Assembly: GCA_031279795.1 (NCBI GenBank)
Contig: JAITHZ010000166.1
Coordinates: forward strand, 1-9,563
Source: Bacteroidales bacterium
Lineage (GTDB): Bacteria; Bacteroidota; Bacteroidia; Bacteroidales; WRGA01
Direction of reading: 5' to 3'
Length of the DNA: 9,563 bases
The number at the start of each line of letters is the position of its first letter. Position 1 is the stretch's first letter. Shown here piece by piece: positions 7,174-9,563 of this stretch. The notes below the pieces were generated by a model. The model saw only the letters and a program-made list of their open reading frames with translations, was not told where the DNA came from and did not search any database. The position numbers were made by a program, and so were the translations under genes.

Positions 7174-7194
7174 TTTTTTTTTTTTTATTTTTTT
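7174..7194 (-). promoter_or_regulatory. A-tract upstream of the rpsF promoter (UP-like)
   Basis: On the - strand, A7, one T and a 13-base run of A lie 11 bases upstream of the -33 TTG, roughly at -45 to -65 from the expected start. Position and composition are like an UP element that binds the RNA polymerase alpha subunits and boosts ribosomal promoters. The 13-base homopolymer is directly visible; the function is inference. Confidence 0.45.
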
Positions 7195-7500
7195 CAGATA
7201 TTGATTCGCGCTGCAGTTGGCGGCAAAATAAGGCGTTGCCCGTTGAGAAACTTCACTGATTTTCTGTTATAAAAACAGGAAGTGAATTCGCAGTTCGCAA
7301 TTACAAACTCTTTAATGAAAATTACAGCGAAATACAATGTGCTGCATATAACGGTACAGATTTTATGCCATTTACATAACATACGTTTTAGATTTTTAAG
7401 TATGAAATAATACTGAAAAATCAGATTTTTTCATACTTAAAAGTCTGCGAAGATACGCTTTTTTCTTTTTATTCTGCACTAATTTTTTGAAAGCGGGTAG
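7195..7500. other. Intergenic spacer between yggS and the rpsF promoter
   Basis: About 300 bases without a gene I can support. It contains the long hairpin at 7390-7446, a smaller nested palindrome at 7250-7283 (ACTTC/GAAGT around CTGTT/AACAG), and a TTCGCAGTTCGCAATT stretch at 7287-7302 that looks like a short degenerate repeat. A 62-codon frame on the - strand (7382-7194) has no recognisable family and no good start context, so I do not call it a gene. Upstream of the hairpin on the - strand lies TATCTTCG (7455-7448), one base off the -7 consensus but without a TTG at the right distance. Confidence 0.5.
7390..7446. repeat. Long imperfect inverted repeat (57-base hairpin)
   Basis: Fourteen perfect pairs join 7394-7407 (TTTTAAGTATGAAA) and 7429-7442 (TTTCATACTTAAAA). 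The stem extends outward past one G-U wobble by three pairs (7390-7392 with 7444-7446). Inward, after a T-T mismatch, it continues with three pairs (7409-7411 with 7425-7427), a bulged A and CTGA/TCAG closing an AAAA loop. Nearly all 57 bases can pair. It begins about 55 bases after the yggS stop. It could end that transcript, but no T run follows it on the - strand, so an ordinary intrinsic terminator is uncertain. Confidence 0.8.
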
Positions 7501-8169
7501 TCATTCATATCGTGCGCCAAAAATCCGGCTTCCGATTCTTACCATTGTGCTGCCTTCTGCAATTGCCAGTGGATAATCGTCGGACATTCCCATCGACAGT
7601 TCACGAAAAGTTTCGACAGTTGAGAAAAAATCATTTTTTATTTCCATGAAAAAATGATGCAGGCGACGAAATTCTTCTCGGATTTGCAGTTCGTCGCCCG
7701 TGTTGGTTGCCATCCCCATCAGTCCGTATATTGAAATGTTTTTCAGGAGACTGACTTCGGGTGACGCCAACATCTTCCGACATTCTTCAAAATCAAAGCC
7801 AAACTTGGTTTCTTCTTCGGCAATGTGTATCTGAAGCAGGCAAGGGATTATCCGACTGTTTTTTACCGCCTGCCGGTTTACTTCTTCCAGCAGTTTGTAG
7901 CTGTCGATGCTGTGAATCAGGGAAATGAACGGTGCAATCGTCTTCACCTTATTGGTTTGCAAATGACCGATAAAATGCCATTCGATAGCGGTGGGTAAAA
8001 CGGCAGCTTTTTGTTGCAATTCCTGCGCTTTGCTTTCACCGAAAATGCGCTGCCCTGCATCGTATGCTTCGCAAATGGCCGTTTCGTTGTGAAATTTGGA
8101 TACGGCCACTAATTTGACATGTTCAGGTAATGTATTGTTAATCAGCTGAAGATTCGTCTTGATACTCAT
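7501..8169 (-). CDS. yggS: YggS/PLPBP family pyridoxal-phosphate homeostasis protein
   Basis: A 222-residue protein of the single-domain alanine-racemase-N-terminal fold. The PLP lysine is K25 in VKLVAVSKFHN. Other family marks follow: FGESKAQEL (43-51; usually FGENKVQEL), WHFIGHLQTNK (64-74), and near the C-terminus LSMGMSDDYPLAIAEGSTMVRIG, which binds the PLP phosphate. Members have no clear enzyme activity; they bind PLP in the cytoplasm and keep B6 and amino-acid pools balanced. The frame extends upstream to 8211, but homologues begin close to SIKTNLQLIN, so I chose the ATG at 8169. Its first 32 bases overlap the end of the DUF4494 gene, so the pair is probably translationally coupled. 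The usual Asn of FGEN is Ser here. Confidence 0.93.
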   Translation of the reverse strand: MSIKTNLQLINNTLPEHVKLVAVSKFHNETAICEAYDAGQRIFGESKAQELQQKAAVLPTAIEWHFIGHLQTNKVKTIAPFISLIHSIDSYKLLEEVNRQAVKNSRIIPCLLQIHIAEEETKFGFDFEECRKMLASPEVSLLKNISIYGLMGMATNTGDELQIREEFRRLHHFFMEIKNDFFSTVETFRELSMGMSDDYPLAIAEGSTMVRIGSRIFGARYE

Positions 8170-8629
8170 TCTCTGGATTGGTTTCACTTGGTTTGTTTTC
8201 TTCTGGGACATACAGGTAAACGTCCATTATGGCTGTTTCGCTGACGGCAGCAATCTGATAGTCGGCCATTGTGCCTTTCATGCCTTCTAAGAGGTTTTCC
8301 AGCGCCTGTGGCAAATCTTTTGCCTGCACAAGCATGGAGGCTGCGGTCTTTTTTTCGGCGCCACTTTTTTCATCTAAGGTAATGAAATAAATTTTGCATT
8401 TATACCAGCGGTCGCCGGTGGGATCGGAAAACAGTTCGGTATACTTGGCGCGTTTGATATCGGAAACCGTAAATTCACCCGAAATAAACGGCGTAATTTC
8501 CTGAATAATTCGTGCTTCTGCTTCGGTAAACGATAAGGCGTCAACCAGATACGGTTCGGTTACTTTTTTCGGCATTCCGTTTTCCATCGTTTTTTCGTAA
8601 CGGACTTTACATTCAAACCAGTTATTCAT
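8138..8629 (-). CDS. DUF4494 family protein (function unknown)
   Basis: A 163-residue soluble protein that I recognise as DUF4494, a family found essentially in Bacteroidota. Characteristic stretches are MNNWFECKVRYEKTMENG (1-18), VTEPYLVDALSFTEAEARI (22-40) and ITPFISGEFTVSDIKRAKY, then DRWYKCKIYFITLDEKSG. A second half with LVQAKDLPQALENLLEGMKG looks like a repeat of the same alpha/beta theme, followed by DVYLYV. The last 25 residues are an acidic, Pro/Asn-rich tail (about ENKPSETNPENEYQDESSAD). There is no signal peptide or membrane segment. It lies 25 bases after ftsW and overlaps yggS by 32 bases, so the three are probably one operon. There is no Shine-Dalgarno. The family has no established function and I propose none. 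Confidence 0.85.
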   Translation of the reverse strand: MNNWFECKVRYEKTMENGMPKKVTEPYLVDALSFTEAEARIIQEITPFISGEFTVSDIKRAKYTELFSDPTGDRWYKCKIYFITLDEKSGAEKKTAASMLVQAKDLPQALENLLEGMKGTMADYQIAAVSETAIMDVYLYVPEENKPSETNPENEYQDESSAD

Positions 8630-8654
8630 GTCGTTTTTATATTAAATTAACTAT

Positions 8655-9563
8655 TTACAGTTGTTCGTTTTTTTCACTCTCGGATATGTTGGCAAGATTT
8701 TTATTCCTCTCAATTTCAGACGGAATAATTGTACGGCTCACGCTTAGCATGATACCAAAATAGACGCACGTAATCCAAAGCGAGGTTCCGCCCTTGCTAA
8801 CTAATGGCAGTGGTTGTCCGGTAACGGGCATCAGCTGAACACAGACCAGTATGTGTATCATGGCCTGAAGAAATATTATCAACGAACATCCGATTAACAG
8901 GAAGGCAGGAAATTTCTTTTTGCATTTTTTAACCAATCTTCCACAACGAAACAACAGGGCAATGTATAAAATAATGATAAATAATCCGCCGAAAATTCCT
9001 AATTCTTCAATAATAATGGCATAAATAAAGTCGGAATTAGCTTCGGGAAGGAAATTTCGTGCAAAACTGTTACCTGGCAATTTGGGAGAAAAACCACCTC
9101 GTGCGATTGCTATTCGCGCAAATCCCGGCTGAAGATTCTTGTCAATACCCATGTATTCTTCCGGCGACTTTTCGTGTACAATGTTGGCGACAAAGCGGTC
9201 AATCCGCTTTCGCCATGTTGGGAGGCGTTCCAGGAAATTTCTCGAATCATCGTACTGTTCGGTACCCTGCCGGTTTTCTTCTTCGGATGTTCCAAAAGCC
9301 GGCGCAACGAAATATCCCAATATCGCCACACCAATAAGAGGAAGGACAACCTTGAGTATTTTTCTGATGGGTATATTGCCTATAATCAGCAAAATAACGG
9401 ATACAGAAAACAACAGGAGGGCTGTTGACAGGTTGTCGGGCAGAATGAGCAGGCAGATAAGACCAACGCCTGACATGGCAACATAGAAGGTATATTGCTT
9501 CGACGCTGGCGTATTTTTCATGTGTCCCAGCAAAAAAGCGAGGGATACAACAACTGAAATTTT
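8655..9563 (-). CDS. ftsW: FtsW-type peptidoglycan glycosyltransferase (SEDS family, 5' end cut by window)
   Basis: The frame remains open to the window edge, giving 302 visible residues; the true start lies beyond 9563. It is the C-terminal three quarters of a SEDS membrane protein. Visible helices include about 24-42, 44-62, 70-85, 182-205, 218-242 and 256-276 of the fragment. A large outside loop (about 86-175) leads to FLPEANSDFIYAIIIEELG, whose Asp (fragment residue 178) matches the Asp needed for polymerisation in SEDS enzymes. The family signature follows: MPVTGQPLPLVSKGGTSLW. FtsW polymerises lipid II at the division septum with its partner PBP. I prefer FtsW over RodA from resemblance to Bacteroidota FtsW in the signature and the C-terminal VSRTI region, but a SEDS paralogue is possible. 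No murG follows it, unlike the usual dcw cluster. Confidence 0.88.
   Translation of the reverse strand, partial: KISVVVSLAFLLGHMKNTPASKQYTFYVAMSGVGLICLLILPDNLSTALLLFSVSVILLIIGNIPIRKILKVVLPLIGVAILGYFVAPAFGTSEEENRQGTEQYDDSRNFLERLPTWRKRIDRFVANIVHEKSPEEYMGIDKNLQPGFARIAIARGGFSPKLPGNSFARNFLPEANSDFIYAIIIEELGIFGGLFIIILYIALLFRCGRLVKKCKKKFPAFLLIGCSLIIFLQAMIHILVCVQLMPVTGQPLPLVSKGGTSLWITCVYFGIMLSVSRTIIPSEIERNKNLANISESEKNEQL

Noticed and set aside
7194..7382. 62-codon - strand frame (starts MLCKWHKIC) in the spacer before the rpsF promoter
   Set aside because: No family recognised, no ribosome binding site, and part of it reads through a short degenerate TTCGCA-type repeat (VIANCEF), which commonly yields spurious frames in this phylum. 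Composition does not look coding.
8170..8211. Longer yggS start at 8211
   Set aside because: The 14 additional residues (MSQKKTNQVKPIQR) are out of the normal family length and would deepen the overlap with DUF4494 to 74 bases; homologues start near SIKTNLQ.
1..9563. CRISPR arrays, tRNA or rRNA genes, insertion sequences, defence genes
   Set aside because: No regularly spaced repeats, cloverleaf sequences, transposase motifs or known defence domains were seen on either strand.

Overview
The window looks like chromosomal DNA from a member of the Bacteroidota, most likely Bacteroidales. The grounds are: a conserved protein I recognise as the Bacteroidota family DUF4494; a Bacteroidota-type promoter (TTG, 18 bases, TATCTTTG) in front of rpsF; almost no Shine-Dalgarno sequences in front of the genes; and Bacteroidota-like versions of FtsW, LolE and YggS. 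All boundaries and functions were read from the sequence by eye; no database search was made.

Left part (1-4535, + strand): the end of a surface-polysaccharide gene cluster. It holds the tail of an unidentified gene, a family-4-type glycosyltransferase, two different SAM-dependent methyltransferases (one with an N-terminal zinc-ribbon-like module) and a Wzx-type flippase. The genes follow one another with gaps of 0 to 53 bases, as in an operon. Base composition is uneven: the second methyltransferase is much richer in A+T than the flippase after it, as is common in exchanged glycan loci. The likely product is a methylated glycan built on a lipid carrier and flipped across the inner membrane.

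Junction (4536-4560): the flippase meets the oppositely oriented lolE gene with 25 bases between the stop codons. This is the border between the variable glycan locus and conserved housekeeping DNA.

Right part (4561-9563, all - strand). In transcription order: an FtsW-type cell-division glycosyltransferase (cut by the window edge), a DUF4494 protein, a YggS/PLPBP pyridoxal-phosphate protein whose start lies inside the DUF4494 gene, a 360-base spacer with a long hairpin, the ribosomal operon rpsF-rpsR-rplI with its own promoter, and a LolC/LolE-type permease.

The most informative signal is translational. Good Shine-Dalgarno sequences stand only before rpsR (bS18) and rplI (bL9); the other starts I could inspect lack them. 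In Bacteroidota the ribosome hides its anti-Shine-Dalgarno behind bS21, bS18 and bS6, so this pattern fits feedback control of ribosomal proteins. I do not see a new defence, mobile or enzymatic system. The window is a glycan locus end joined to core genes, with several regulatory details worth checking.
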